Source: Polytrichum commune
Lineage: Eukaryota; Streptophyta; Polytrichopsida; Polytrichales; Polytrichaceae
Direction of reading: 5' to 3'
Length of the DNA stretch: 64,000 nucleotides
Assembly: GCA_950295325.1 (NCBI GenBank)
Contig: OX485808.1
Location: 42,924,527-42,988,526 of the forward strand
Shown here piece by piece: positions 12,166 through 25,077 of the stretch. The notes below the pieces were generated by a model. That model worked only from the letters and a program-made list of their open reading frames with translations, did not search any database and had not been told where the DNA came from. The first letter of the stretch is position 1; each line of letters opens with the position of its first letter. Made by a program: the position numbers and the translations under genes.

Positions 12166-12696
12166 CACTGTTTATGGTATTCAATGTCATGTACACTATT
12201 TGCAAAGGGCCTAAATCATATGCCTAGAGGTCTCAAATTGTCACACCCGCTATAAGCCAATACGATTCCATTTGTCAACACAAGTAACTTCTTCGAGTGA
12301 AAAATATCTATGGCATTTAGAGTAGCACATTAGGATACTTTAGATGATAGTATTGTGTTTTAGAGTGCAAGGGCAAGATATTTTGGAGAGTACTAATGGC
12401 AAGTGTCATGTGTTTGCATTGCAGTATGCAAAAGGAAGATATTCTTGAGCATACTAATGACAAGTGTCATTTGTGTACACAATAGTCAACGTGTAGACCA
12501 TTGTGCAACATAGGCGTGCACCTTATAACAATATTGAACATACTCATGCCAAGATATTAGTAAGCATATTTGAATGCCAAGTGTCATGAGGCGACACTTA
12601 TGATGAAATCATTAATTGTCAATGTATCATAGCATATGCCTCAAAATAGAACGAGTAACACTATTACACACGTGACATTAAATACCATAAACGGTG
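12166..12696. mobile_element. TA-flanked MITE, long copy
   Basis: Terminal repeats CACTGTTTATGGTATTCAATG (left) and, as reverse complement, CACCGTTTATGGTATTTAATG (right) are flanked by TA at 12164-12165 and 12697-12698. The same ends occur at 23990-24203 and 44209-44423. At 531 bases it is more than twice the length of those copies, so its interior probably contains an extra insertion. The TA duplication suggests a Tc1/mariner-type mobiliser, which is inference only. It lies within the LINE relic. Confidence 0.8.
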
Positions 12697-12932
12697 TATA
12701 GATTGTCTTTCACTTGAGTTTTTATTTACTTTTAAACAAGGGAAAAAGGCCTGCACTGGGGACCCACCTCCTTGAACTCTAGAAGAAGTACTCAAGCGAA
12801 GGCATACTCGGGAGGGACCTCAATACACGTCTTATTGCAAAAGGGGTTGATAAAATTAATATCAAGAACTGGAGGCCTATCACCCTCTTAGGCTCAATTT
12901 ACAATTTCATTTTCTCAAAACCATTACAATTA

Positions 12933-13431
12933 GGGCCACTTCACACACGAGCCAAGAGTCGTGACCATGAAATTGTGAGAACCCACAAGAAAGTGTCCAA
13001 AGCCCGTCCCGAGACACCTCCAAAATCATGTAGTGTGATCACGGATCCTGAAGTGTAGAATGAAGCCATGTGTGACCGGGCCCTCACCAAAATGCTAATT
13101 CAATGAATTTCTATTCATGCGGGTCCTCACAAATGATAAAATAGCATATATCAGCCGTTGTGAGCATTGAAAGTGCCATGATCTCCCGGTCTTGTGTTAG
13201 GCCTACCTCCAAGAGGTGGTTTTTGAAAATAGTCCAAGTAACCATGAAACATGATCCATTTGATGCCACATAGAAATCCACGTAGACTTTACATCCATCT
13301 TGCATTCACATACTCCGTTGGTCCCTCAAGCGGAGTGTGAAGAAAACTTGGACCGGCTCCGCCTTTTCCACCAATGAGAGTGCTTGAAGCGTAATGGTCA
13401 CGGGCTCTCAGTCTCGTGTGTGAAGTGGCCC
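12933..13431. mobile_element. GGGCCACTTCA-family MITE, copy 2
   Basis: A 499-base element, reverse-oriented relative to copy 1, with GGGCCACTTCACACACGAG-type ends and clean TTA duplications (12930-12932 and 13432-13434). It splits the LINE reverse transcriptase between the KNWRPITLL segment and the GRSIIDDIFL segment, so it inserted after the LINE. Confidence 0.9.
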
Positions 13432-14420
13432 TTAGCCATGCTTGATCATATCATTAGGTAGAAGTATCATTGACGACATTTTTCTTAGCACTTGAAACCA
13501 TGAGCCCATGCTCATGTTGCTTTTGGACTTTGCGAAAGCTTGTGATAAAGTGGAATGGAGTTTCTTTAAAGCAACTATACACTGAGATGGGATTATCTTA
13601 AGATTGGATTTTTGGGACTAGGGCTGGACTCTTGGTACAAAGTAGGAATTAACGGCACCTACATTAATGTCTTCTAGATCACTTGTTCAATCATACAAGG
13701 AAGCCCTTGGCCTCCTTCATGTATCGCTTTGTAATTGTTTGGGATATGTCATTGAAGCGGATGAGAACATCAAAGGGATTAGCCCACCTGGGCCTTCAAG
13801 GGGACAATGAGCAATTCTTGACCCGAAATTTGTGGATGATGTTAATCTTTCTCTTTAAAGAAACAAGCAAAATGTCGATAATGTAAAAAACACGCTCATC
13901 AATTTCGCCCTTGCGGCCATTGCACATATTAACTAACATAAGTTCAAGGTTATTTGGGGTCTAGTAACTACCTCACTCATTCATATGGGGGGAAGAATTT
14001 AACTTGGAATGGATACAAGAGGGATGCATGATTAGGTCTCTAGGGGTTATGATCGATTTGAAATCATTGTTGACCAAAGGATTGAAAGTGTCATCAAAAT
14101 CATCGAGAAGAAAATGCTCTTGTAGAGCACCAAACACCTCGCTCTAGCATGCATAATTATTCTTGCAAATGAGGTTATTTCTAACATACTATATGGGTAT
14201 GTCTCCTCATGTTGGAGTCCCCGCTGCCTTGCTCATGTGTTGTATTTGGTCATGATAGAATAAAAAAATTGACTACTAAGCCGATGTCAATTGGGAAACC
14301 CTCGTCTTCCCTTGCAAGATGGGTGGCCTTAAAGTTATCAATCTTAGGTAGCAGGTGGTCCATGAGTATTACGAACTTTTGTTGCACTTAGAAGTGCAAA
14401 AAATCATGCAACTCTTAAGG

Positions 14421-17400
14421 TTGAAGTTTCTAGAATATGGTGTGTCGGTGATGTGCTTTGTATGAGTGACTTCAATCACCTACAATGGAAGTTGTCTCCC
14501 CCCCCTCCCCTCCCCTTCGGTCACAAACCTTAAAGGGCTCCCAAAGTAGGGACCATGGCTAGGTTGGTATTGCCTCTTTTGGGTTTTATGATTTCACTTT
14601 GATTCTTTCCAAAATAAAATAGAATGATACGAGGTTCTTCGCTAGGGCTAGACACCTAGTTTGGTCTTCTAACACCTACGAAACGGGTCATAGTAAAACC
14701 TTTCCTTGTATAGGTTGATTCTTCTTTGTCCTACACTAAGCTCAATAGACTAATTGGGGTCTCTTATCATGATGTAGGGGTTAATACATTTTAAGACAAT
14801 CGTTCTCAAGCTCTACAATATTAATTAGCAATTCCACCCTCCCTTCCCATGGTTTGCCCTCCCCTTTGGTAAGTGTTATGGACATTCACCCCGGGACACC
14901 ACCTCCTTCAGTTGGACCCCCATCACCATTGTGCAAGTTGAAAACTCGTACAATTGAGTTGTAGTATGCATTCTTCTTCTCTATTTGGACTCGTTGACTC
15001 TATAATTAGTATAATAACCCCATAATTAGTGTAAATGGACGCACTTGAAAAAAATAGTCCACAAATCTTAGGGGAGCATTTTTTAATGTTTTTATCTCGG
15101 TAATAGTAGGTTCAAAGAGGTGGGTGTCTAGCCCTAGCTAAGGTTCTTAGTGTAGCGTAAGTGGGCCAATCCAATAGCTAATCTTAATTGGACACCTATA
15201 TTTGAGTCGTGGGTGGTTAGGTGCATATCTAAGAACGAGCACCATACAACACACAACAACCTAACAAACTCTTCATATAGAATTCTCTTCAAAAAGGATC
15301 AAATCCACAATTTCGCCTCTATTTTGAGTGAATGTACGCATAACTCTATTGTTTGGCATTACTTTCTTGACTATGGAAGAGTCACGTGGCAAGGGAACCC
15401 TTGCATGCAAATATTGGGCACTTGAAACGCTTGGCAATATTCGGGTTTTACATAGCATGCCTTATAATATGATATAAACAAAACTATAGCACAAGAGTCA
15501 TCCACCTTTTGAGGGAGTGTGGTCATAATGAAATACTCCCCCCCCCCCCCCCCCCCCAAAGCAATGAGTTGGGACCATCACCCGGATTATTAAACAAGAA
15601 TTTTAAAAAACAAACAACAACAACAACAACATGGGAAAGAAGGAAGAAGCCAAGGATATCCTCGTTTGCAATGACGTTCTTTTCCTCACGCGGCTTCTTC
15701 CTTGGCCTATATAATGTAAGGGATATCTTTGTTGTTGGATCATCTCAAATGACATCCAATAGACTAATACGGGGTCTTTTTAATTGATTCCAATGTCAAA
15801 TGATTCTTTTTCTAAAATAACCTTTGCGATGCATATCATTTTAGGGTTTTTACGTTGGATGAATGAGACGTACATTTGTATACAGTAATTCCCTCTCTCC
15901 ATAACATATACTTCCTGCAAGGGGCCCACAACTTCGTGGTGGAATCTAGATTAGCTCATTCACTGTGAAGGTGGAGTTGCAACAAACATGTTGTAATAAG
16001 GTAGATGGATCTTAAATGGTTACCTTTTTCTTTCTTTAACGAACCCACTTCTCATGGGATAAGAAACACACGACTAGTGCAAGCTGGCACCAAATCCACA
16101 TCTAAGTTGTAGCCACTTTCCTCATGATTTATGAAGCTCACATGAATATTTTATTCATTATCAAACTGAAGATTTTGGTGTTATTAAAATGGTCATATAC
16201 ATATGTCCCTCCAACCATGTTGACTATTGAATTTAGAAAGGTTTTTCATTCTCTTGAAACACAATCCAATCTCTTTCGAACATGTGTCTTTTTGGTAACC
16301 ATTCTCAGAGCCACACCAAACCATGTGCCACTAAAATGCATGAAATGTACTAAGAAAAATAACCAAAGAAGGGGTTGTATACATTAGTCTTAATCTATTC
16401 ATCCTTCCTTTTTCCATAGATTTGACCTCGAAAATGGCATCAAGGCCATAAATTTTTATTGAGGGGGCTTGATTAGAATGAGTTGGTCTTATATGGTGGA
16501 TTGTTTCACTAAAGCGATTTCATTCACAACGAACAAGTTCACCATGTTATTGTTGTGAGCAATGTAGACTTTGAAAGGGGCTAGAGTTTTCAGGTCTCTA
16601 GGTAAACTTACCCATTGGGAAGATGAAATTTCTAAAAGAGGGAGAGGAAATTACCGTATGAGTGTTCTTCTCATTCATCCGACATTAAAGCACAAATAGT
16701 ATGCTACTTGGAGGTTTCTTTTTTAAGTTGACTTGACACTAGAATTAGATTGAAAGACTCTAAATCGGTTCAGTCATGGTCATTTGAGATCAATCAAAAA
16801 CAAACATATAGGGGGTCAATGTGTTATGTTGGATGGATGAGAGGTATACACTAGTTTCCCTAAAAAAAGAGGTAGCATCTTGCACACCATACCAAATTAT
16901 ACCTAAAGTTTGAGCTTCCCAAAACATTTGTTGAGAATCATTGAAGGAATAATTATGGGTACACATAACCAACCACTCATCCAAGAGCAGTTGGGTTATC
17001 CTAACTCGCCATAATGTTTTTATCCACAGAGACACGATATCGTAATGCCACATTTAGTCCATGAAATATTTCGTTATGATTGTTAACCAGCTCGAGTAGG
17101 TAGATAATCCGTAGCTTGTTGTTCACACTTCTCTAAGTTGTAATCTCTATTCCATAAATTTGTAACGGTTGAATATGTTATGAGATGTGAAATAACACAC
17201 AAATCATATTATGAAGGTTTCGTACTCAAAACACAAAGGACCCAAACCCATGGTGTGCATCGGTTTTGGATACGACACATACCTTTGCAAACTAAGTTTG
17301 GATTTTCTTAAAGCCATCCCTAGGTGAGGTAAGGTTTCACCAATGTCTCGGGTTTCTAAATCTTTCTCTCTTTGGGATCATACCGTGACGTCAAGTTGAG

Positions 17401-18472
17401 GTCAAGAAAACACAAGTTTTTGGGGCTTAAGCTTGACACTTTTCGTTGTTACTTTTAGCAATGACAATTGAAAGGATGTAAGATTACACTAAGGTGGCAC
17501 TTATCTTACCTACCGTGGCTTTTATGGAGCTTACATTATATCATAAGAGACCAAATTTATGTCAAATTTTATTCTTAAATAATTGATTTTCAACAAAGAC
17601 AATTTGGAAAAGAAAAAAACATAGGTTTCAAGCTTGTCAAAAGGAAGTTTCTTAAGAAGTCATTAATTATAAATAACAAAATTGAACGGTCCAAAAATAA
17701 ACATGGGTCATATCATACGCTTGGACATTCTATCGTGTAACTCGACGTGAGCTACAAAACACGGAGGTTTTTACATCGTCCTTTTGGTGAGTGTCCATGC
17801 AAGATGGTTGTTCATTGAATTTGGGACACATATCATCTAAACTCGTGAGGCCTTTTGTCATAACAAATGAATTTGGGTGGGTAGAAACTATGATGGTGCG
17901 TCAATGAATCCACTCATCCATCGGCTCAAGACAAACCATGAGAGCCCAAGCCCGTCAAAACAAAATAGGTAGATACTCGAGAGTCACGATTTCAATTGGG
18001 TTTCGATTTCCTATCAAGAGGTTGCGGGATGGTTCTCATAAATGTTGAATGGGGCTCATAATGCAAACTTCTCATGTGAATTGACTACAATAGTTTTGAA
18101 TTGGTTTAAACTGACATATTGCAATGCCAAGGCGGTGTAGGCAAACCCGTCGTTGAACAAATTTTGGTTTACTTCATGATTTTATTTTGACAATGACATG
18201 TTGTGCTAAAGTCGTGTTTGTTTCTTTACTGAATAAAGAGGATTTTATTGACGACAAATCAAATATAATCATAAATAATCTACAAATCATATAAATAAAA
18301 TCAAAAGCGACATGATACTCTTGTAGGCAGGGCCACAATGCTAAGTTGGAAATAAAACCTGACATTTTGTGTATGATATTAGACACTTTGCTTGTCAACA
18401 TGAAGTTATTTTCATGCCACATCAACATGTTTCACAAGTCATGGTCGATTGTTCCATGACACGTGGCATCTT
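14421..18472. other. gene-free stretch with dispersed repeat copies
   Basis: No gene supported. It contains a C20 run, a (CAA)n run near 15613-15630, a palindromic GAAGAAGCCAAGGATATCC..GGCTTCTTCCTTGGCC segment (15640-15705), and copies of the dispersed GTTGGATGNATGAGAGGTAC repeat at about 15853-15898 and 16828-16860. A degenerate block near 15130-15260 resembles the segmental repeat of 34.9-37.1 kb. Confidence 0.5.
15538..15557. repeat. C20 homopolymer run
   Basis: Twenty consecutive C, the longest run in the window. It is followed by AAAGCAATGAGTTGGGACCATC. A related context follows the C11 run at 28133, so both belong to one repeat family. Confidence 0.9.
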
Positions 18473-18495
18473 CACTACAAGAAAATCAAAACTAG
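18473..18495 (+). mobile_element. CACTA-type transposon terminus
   Basis: CACTACAAGAAAATC is the canonical end of plant CACTA (En/Spm) transposons. I did not find a matching TTTTCTTGTAGTG end to the right, nor transposase, so only a solitary or truncated end is claimed. Confidence 0.5.
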
Positions 18496-18607
18496 GCCAG
18501 TTCCAAGTGTCTTATGGTGACTCGTAACGCTTGATCATATGGTTCCTTTTAGACCAACAAGAGATAATGGAAGAAAAGAAAAGAAACACTCCATGTACAT
18601 ACCTACG

Positions 18608-18653
18608 TATAATATATATATATGTGTGTGTGTGTGTGGGGGGGGGGGGGGGG
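18608..18653. repeat. compound (TA)n(TG)n-G16 tract
   Basis: TATATATATA passes into (TG)9 and then sixteen consecutive G (18638-18653). Confidence 0.9.
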
Positions 18654-21600
18654 ATATGGGAAGCCCGGTCCGCCACGTGAGGCCAAAAAGTCCCGGTGGC
18701 ATTAATAGTAGGCCATGTCACCGGCATCATCGTCTTTGGTACATCCATCCTTTTTGTGTGTGCTTGTAAAAGTGGAAATTCCGTACACCACACCCTTGAG
18801 CCACGTTTGTGGTAAGGACAAAACGGGATGATTGTTGATCATAGGAGCGCGGTGTATAAATCCACGGTTCGATTACACCCTCAAATTTCGATGTCTTCGC
18901 TTTTCCTTTAAAAGGCTTACGATGATGTCGAGGTTGTTGCAAGGTATGTGGCCTAATGTGGGCACTTTCAACTCCACATACGATTTTGGTTGTTGGATCA
19001 AATTGGGAAATGTCTTGCCTGATTAACAACCAACAATTGAACAAGATGATCATGTTTCGAAATCAAAGTTGAGATATCACAACTATTAGAGGTCAGCAAG
19101 AAGGTTTTTTTTCGCTTCAACTGACATGAGAGACCCTCTCAATTATGTTGATTATTATACTTAATATGGCGTCTTTATTTTGAACATATATTCTAATCAT
19201 ATTGTAATACATGTGATTTTGTGTGTTCGTTTTTACGACAACTTTGGTATAAGACTACCACTCAAATGTACGTGTCCAATTAAGAAGAGTGACCATATAA
19301 GATGGACAGACGTGTGACAATAGTAAAAATATATAACCTACTATGCAATTATCGATTAGGTCATAACCGATTTAGGATAGACAAAGCATGCTTGATTATG
19401 CATTCAATGTCACCAAATGTAGTAATAAAATAGACCTTGAATTTTAAATTGATTCTCATATTATGTCGGTGTCCAATAGTTGCATCTTTGATTTATGTTT
19501 TTTTATTTAAAAAAAGGTTGTTGTAAATTTCTTTATAATATTGTAAATAACATTATCACACATGTAAAGAGCACACAACTAATCGCTTGTCCAAGAACAT
19601 AAGGGACATCATAACTCATCACATTTCTCATTTGGGAAGGTCTTAAATCATCCATAATCTTTAGATTTCATTCATGAGCTCATTGGTTATGAATGATAAC
19701 CAACTTGAGTGAGGTAAGCAGGTGTTATTTAGTTATTTTTTGGGTGTGTGGTTTGGTGAGTACCAAAGAACAAGCATTATAAATACACTTGTTTAAAAGA
19801 GATTGGACTGCGTCTTTACATTTCATTAACTACTCCACAATCAATAGTAAACGTAATTGGGAGTCCACCTGTCTATTCATTATATAAATCAACAAACATA
19901 CACTTATAAATAACCATGATTGAATAAGGTAAGGTCCAATTCTCAATGTGATTTTTGTTAATGATTCATTCTAGATTTGCTAATGCAACAAAGGATTCGT
20001 TGTGTACTTTTCATCAATAGAAGCTGGAAGACATGAAAAACTAACCAAATAACACCCACATACCTTAATTGGATGGCTCGCCACTCCCAGAGCTAGTCAT
20101 CCACTCACCTTTCATTGGTTATCTAGTCCATAGAATCCCGCATGAAAACTTATCTTTCCAACCATCCAAGAACCTTTGATGAAAAATCCAAAAAGTGAAG
20201 CACAAAATGGTGTGTATACTTGTTGTAATCACGCACGTGGAACAAGAGAGAGGATTGGGAATGTACCTAAACTTAGCCTTATAGGGAAGGTATCTTTTGA
20301 GGACTCAAGCATTGTTTCTTTTAGGTGTCGCTTTAATCGTATAACTTAATAGCACGGGGGAAAGATGCCTTCCATGTTGAATGGGACTTCGGGTCACTTT
20401 TGGGTCAAGCATGAGGTGCTAAGAGATAATGCTTACGATCGGTACAATGGATGATTGTGACAAAGGATTCCAATGTTTTTTTGCTCCCTTGACACATGGC
20501 TCCAAGGAAGTGCATGCATGCAAATGCTTGGCAAAAGGTCGAGCTTTGTGATGTCTAGGGTAAAAAAAAATGCATCGAGCTATTTTGGGGTATAGTTTTT
20601 TATATCTATGGTTAGCATGACTTCAACCATGGCACAAGGGAGCCCAAATCGGTCATACAAAATCATGTTGACATACATGGGCCTTATTTATAATGGAGTT
20701 CTTCCATCCCTCTTCCATCCATAATGGACGAGTTTCCATAGCCACCATGGTGCAAAACAATGGGGATACATGTGGTTGCGAGTTTCAAACGTTAAGCTAT
20801 AGTTTCATGGTGTCTAAGTACACTAGTTCATTGGGAACGTGAACAATGCACAAAAGTGATCTAGAAGTTGAGAATTATATTATCTTTTGTTTGATTTGAA
20901 TTAGAGACCCTAACATGTGAAGTGAGGAATAGTTTGCATTAATTGGTCCTCGATCCACACACCAATCATTTAACCCATGGGGATGAGATTAGCTAGATGC
21001 CACCTAGTTGGAGCCCATAAGGCTAATTGAATGTTATGGTATAATGATTAGGTGTGTGTAATCTTTTTAGGTTTACGGAGTTCATGTAAGACCAATGTAC
21101 ATCATCCTACAAGCCCTCATCAAGAGCCAATAACATTCAATTATAACTATGTCCATGTCAAGTTCGAGATTCTCTACACTAAGGAAACAAAAACTAGATC
21201 ATATGCAATAAGAGTTGGACAATGTAACCTAAGTGATTTATTTTTTCCCCTTCATTTGGTTGTAGTAGCCAAATTGGCAATCACGATCATACGAATATTT
21301 TCATTCCACAAAACCAGTTGGATAAAACACAATTCATCCTAAATAATAATCTCATGTGATTCCATCCATTTTTAACATTGACAATTGAAAATAATTGGTA
21401 AAAAAATCTCCTTTTCAAAGAAAATATTATGCTTTTGATTTTATTTTGAGGTTACCATTTGGCATAATCCGCTAGATGAACACACATTGAAACTTACTTT
21501 GATAATAGTTTAGAACACCGTATACATTGAATGACATAGTTGCTCACCAAGCCTATATAAATGGAACATAAATGATGGATATATGATGGAGGGGGCGGGC

Positions 21601-22610
21601 TCTAACACGTATGCGGAACCAACCACGTGGAACTAGCGAAGCCGGTCCATTTCATTAAAACACAACAATAGCAATAAAGAGGTTCATCCACCTATTCATG
21701 AATATGTTCATCCACAAACCCATGATTGCCTTGGCTCTTTTGTCGTTCCTTACCCCATGTCATCTTTCCAATCCATCCAAAACGAAGACTACTTCATCCA
21801 TTTACGAATGGCTAAAATATAGGCGGATGTGTCATAAATATTTCATCTATCCATATTTCCTTACATTGAAGTATAGGAAGATAGGAGTGAAAGTCATCCA
21901 AATCTCTACAATAAATTGACTTTATAGAGTGTAAATAACTTGTTTCTTTTTTCTTTTTTTCATGGTTGTTTTGTTGTTGTAACACAATCACAACTATGAC
22001 AACAAAACCCCAAGAGGAGCTAGGTTCGAAAGGGATTGGATCAAAGACCAACCAAGACACAATCGCCCAAGTAATTATCTTTGAGAGTTTGCCATGTTCC
22101 ATTCTTCAATTAGTTGACAATCACACATATGACAAGGAATTATGTTTTGGGATAAAAATATATGAATTAGGTAGCACCTAATGGTATAAGTAAATACAAG
22201 GAATAGTTCGGAACTTGATACAAGTCGATGGTGCTCAATTACCAGCTTTTACATGAAATCCAACTTTTAGATGCAAGTGATTTATTTTTAAATGTACATA
22301 TTAATCAAAATCAAGGGTTTGGCAAATGTACAAGAACTATGAAATTCCTCATTTTTTCTCAACAAATACTAAGCTTGAAGCTCATGTTATTATGTGCTTG
22401 ATTTGTACCATATTGTAGATGGCTCTCTATTCTGACACAAGATAATTATTTTCCCCTCAAAATTTGTCATGTGTCATGCTCACATTCGCCACGAACCACT
22501 TGAATTCTAGGAGGAAACTACATTTAGGCACGTGTAAAGTTGAAATAGGGAGCCCTCTATAGAATAGTGCTTCTTCCTTTGAAAAACAAAAGTTGTGATG
22601 TCTCCACAAC
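18654..22610. other. gene-free AT-rich stretch
   Basis: No coding region I can support. The block near 19755-19865 resembles the AAAGAGATTGGA..GTAAACGTAATTG repeat also seen at about 29290 and 35240. A small perfect palindrome ATTAGGT-AGC-ACCTAAT lies at about 22166-22182. Confidence 0.5.
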
Positions 22611-22665
22611 CAATCAATTAACTTGGGAGTAATGAAAGTGATGTCAACTTGAATATTTGTAACTG
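22611..22665 (-). repeat. fragment of the CCCGGGCTA-family element
   Basis: CAATTAACTTGGGAGTAATG and AAAGTGATGTCAACTTGAAT match, in reverse complement, the middle of the element at 23417-23778. The ends are absent. Confidence 0.7.
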
Positions 22666-22753
22666 GGTGTTTGGAGGGGGGGTTGCATTCAATGTAGGTG
22701 GTTCTAAATCGTGTGAGTACGTTTTTAATAGCAACACCTTCTACATACTTGGA

Positions 22754-23165
22754 CCACGGGGAGGTCACTTCATTGTCAAGTTGACACCACGTGCGGACAA
22801 AGTTTGCTACCCCTATATTACATGCCATATATAATTTTAAAATTTATGATGTTTTTTCTACATATACATAACCATTGATAGTATCTTTTGTATACTTTTT
22901 TGAAATTTTTAGTCATCTTTATTTATTTTAGTAAATTTTCTAGTTCAATTCTGTGTCATTCTAGTTAGAAACGGTATGTTTTATGAAAAAAACAAATCAT
23001 CAAATTTAGTTACCATTTTCGACTATGTCATAGGTACTGTGTATATCTACTCATGAAAAAAAATTGATAAAATTTTGACCCATTTTGGTGGTGCAACTTA
23101 CCAAAAGAAGATTTTTTGTGGTCGCACGTGGTGTTCAACTTGACAATGGAGTGATCTACCCGTGA
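22754..23165. mobile_element. fold-back MITE with CACGGG ends
   Basis: The left arm CACGGGGAGGTCACTTCATTG-TCAAGTTGACACCACGTGCG and the right arm (reverse complement CACGGGTAGATCACTCCATTG-TCAAGTTGAACACCACGTGCG) are about 43-base inverted repeats flanking AT-rich sequence of about 330 bases. No target duplication is clear. No coding capacity. Confidence 0.75.
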
Positions 23166-23416
23166 CTTGGACTTGAATTATTAACTTTTGGCACACTATT
23201 TAAAAAATTATGTCATAGTGTATATATCTTCTGCTTGGGTTTTTTTTTTAAAAGCATATTTAATCAGTCACACATATTATTTGTTGAAGTTTGAGCTAAA
23301 ATGATGTTTTTCAAACTATAAGAAAGCATTAAGAAATACTTACATGTGATGTTTTCTTGATTTTCTCTCGAGCAATAAGTTAGATTGAATTGAGCAATTA
23401 TAGTTCGTTTTGATTG

Positions 23417-23778
23417 GCCCGGGCTAAATCACGTCTTCATTCGATTGGGCCCCGTCCCTCCCACGCCTCCTTCGGACCTTCACTACCCGGTCTTCATGCC
23501 TGCACATGCATGGGAACTCTTCCTTAATGGGAACCAATGTGGCAATACCTGGTCAAAATTACAAATATTCAAGTTGACATCACTTTTATTATTCCCAAGT
23601 TAATTGACGAAGTCCCTTCACATCCCAAAGGAGCTCAATGGCTTAAATGACCGGGTATTGTCACATTAGTTCCCAACGAGGAAGAGTTCCCATGCTGGTG
23701 TGAGCAGAAAGAGTGGGCAGTGAAGGAGGCGTGGGAGGGGCAGGGCCCAATTGAACGAAGATGTGATCTAGCCCGGGA
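23417..23778. mobile_element. CCCGGGCTA-family fold-back element, complete copy
   Basis: Both ends carry CCCGGGCTA-ATCAC-TCTTC-TTC-ATTGGGCCC as an inverted repeat that continues inward through CCTCCCACGCC and TGGGAACTCTTCC. Arms of about 100 bases or more leave a small AT-rich centre (AAAGTGATGTCAACTTG). The whole 360 bases can fold back. Related copies are at 9924-10265 and 22611-22665. The target duplication is not resolved. Confidence 0.85.
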
Positions 23779-23894
23779 CTATTTTAATCTAGTGCAAATT
23801 ATCCTTTACATTGGTGAGTCATGAGTATGCACTCCCATGCTAAATGCTTTAACAAGGGATGCACCCCCGGGACTTGTAATATAAGTGGGGTTTA

Positions 23895-23911
23895 TACACA
23901 CACACACACAC
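23895..23911. repeat. (CA)n microsatellite
   Basis: Eight CA dinucleotides. Confidence 0.9.
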
Positions 23912-23989
23912 CATAACATTAGTCTGCATGAAGCTGACTTCTTTGCCCAAAAACACATGGCTCTTAAATTACCCAAGATTTTAAGTACA

Positions 23990-24203
23990 TTGTTTATGGC
24001 ACTTAGTGTCACTTATTATTTGGAGTTATACGTTCATACAACATTTGATTATTAATTTAAATATTTACCAAGTAAAGATGTTAATGTTGTATAGTGTCCA
24101 AACAACCAATTTGATTTTTGTTGGTAGAAAGTGAAATCCATAGTAAAATGGCATAGCAAAATGTAACTTCAAGTAGTAAGCGACATGAATACCATAAACG
24201 GTG
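23990..24203. mobile_element. TA-flanked MITE, short copy
   Basis: A 214-base element. The left end CATTGTTTATGGCACTTAGTG and the right end, as reverse complement CACCGTTTATGGTATTCATG, form an inverted repeat of about 42 bases that continues through CACTTA..TTTGGAGTTA. TA flanks both sides (23988-23989 and 24204-24205). Its interior (TTACCAAGTAAAG..GTCCAAACAACC) is shared with 44209-44423 and with about 690-760. Confidence 0.85.
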
Positions 24204-24205
24204 TA

Positions 24206-25077
24206 GTTGTCGGCGTCTTCTGTCGTGCTACTAGCTCCGGTCATCATCACAAAGTCAAGGACAAGCAAGCATGTAGAGGCTTTTAGCAACATCTACTTAA
24301 ATGTGACCAATCATCATCACCTCATGCAAGTTTTAATTCACACTAACATTGTTCACTAGGGGGACGTGATTTCCATTATATTCTTGGCACCTTGTGAGCC
24401 CAAGCACATGGCCCACCCAATGTAGTTGTGATGTTGGGTAATATTATCCACACACATACTTATTATACAAACATTATTTTTGAAAGGAAATCAAAAATCA
24501 CTTCATTCATAATGGTAATTATGACCAAAAAAACCATAAACCCTAGCAAGTGCCATGTTGAAGGGGATGGGGTTGGGGTACAAACAAGGACAAAATATCG
24601 AGCAAAAGCCAATGAATGAAGTAACCAAAAGTTGACTAGAATAATTAGAAATGCCTAGAAAAGACATCAAGATGGCTTAACCCCTAAATGTCATGTGTGA
24701 CCATAATTTGGTCGTGAATAGTTCACTTTGACACCGTTCGGATGGTTTTTGGACTTGTCAACTACTTCTCTTGTGCATGTGCCAAGTCTGTTGTGCCGTG
24801 TCACGTGGATAATTTTGACTTGACAAACTTGGATATTATTGGATTCATTCAATTATGGGAGTGTGCTCACAACTGGTTTATAGTGGAGCAAGTTCATGAA
24901 CGCTTGCTTGGCATTTGTCATCTGTTTAGGGGTAACATATCTTAGACATGGTTTTTGTTGATCCATGTGTGCAAATGATTCCCAATTGATTTGAAAACTT
25001 GCATGACGCTCAAACGCAACATATCCTAAAGCGAGCATGGGAAGGAGCGTTGTAACATGCGATTCTCATAATCGCCA
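24206..25077. other. gene-free stretch
   Basis: A 67-codon open frame at 24742-24945 (+) has no recognised motif and is not called. Confidence 0.5.

Larger units (their letters stand above)
11815..14420 (+). mobile_element. decayed L1-type LINE ORF2 relic (reverse transcriptase)
   Basis: Fragments of plant L1 ORF2 appear in order across changing frames: a VREKHFKAPI stretch (about 12090-12120), KNWRPITLL (12864-12890), GRSIIDDIFL (13457-13486), LLLDFAKACDKVEW (13509-13558), a QGSP motif (about 13700), FVDDVNLSL (the catalytic Y/FxDD box, 13829-13855), and NWETLVFPCKMGGLKVINL (14289-14345). In the family this protein reverse-transcribes the element's RNA at a nicked target. Frameshifts and stops make it non-functional. 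Two MITEs lie inside it (12166-12696 and 12933-13431). The outer boundaries are approximate, and no endonuclease domain or poly-A tail was identified. Confidence 0.8.

Noticed and set aside
22457-22828. 123-codon minus-strand open frame
   Set aside because: It runs across a transposon fragment and into the arm of a fold-back element; composition and context are non-coding.
24742-24945. 67-codon + frame
   Set aside because: No motif, no supporting splice or promoter context, and of a length expected by chance.
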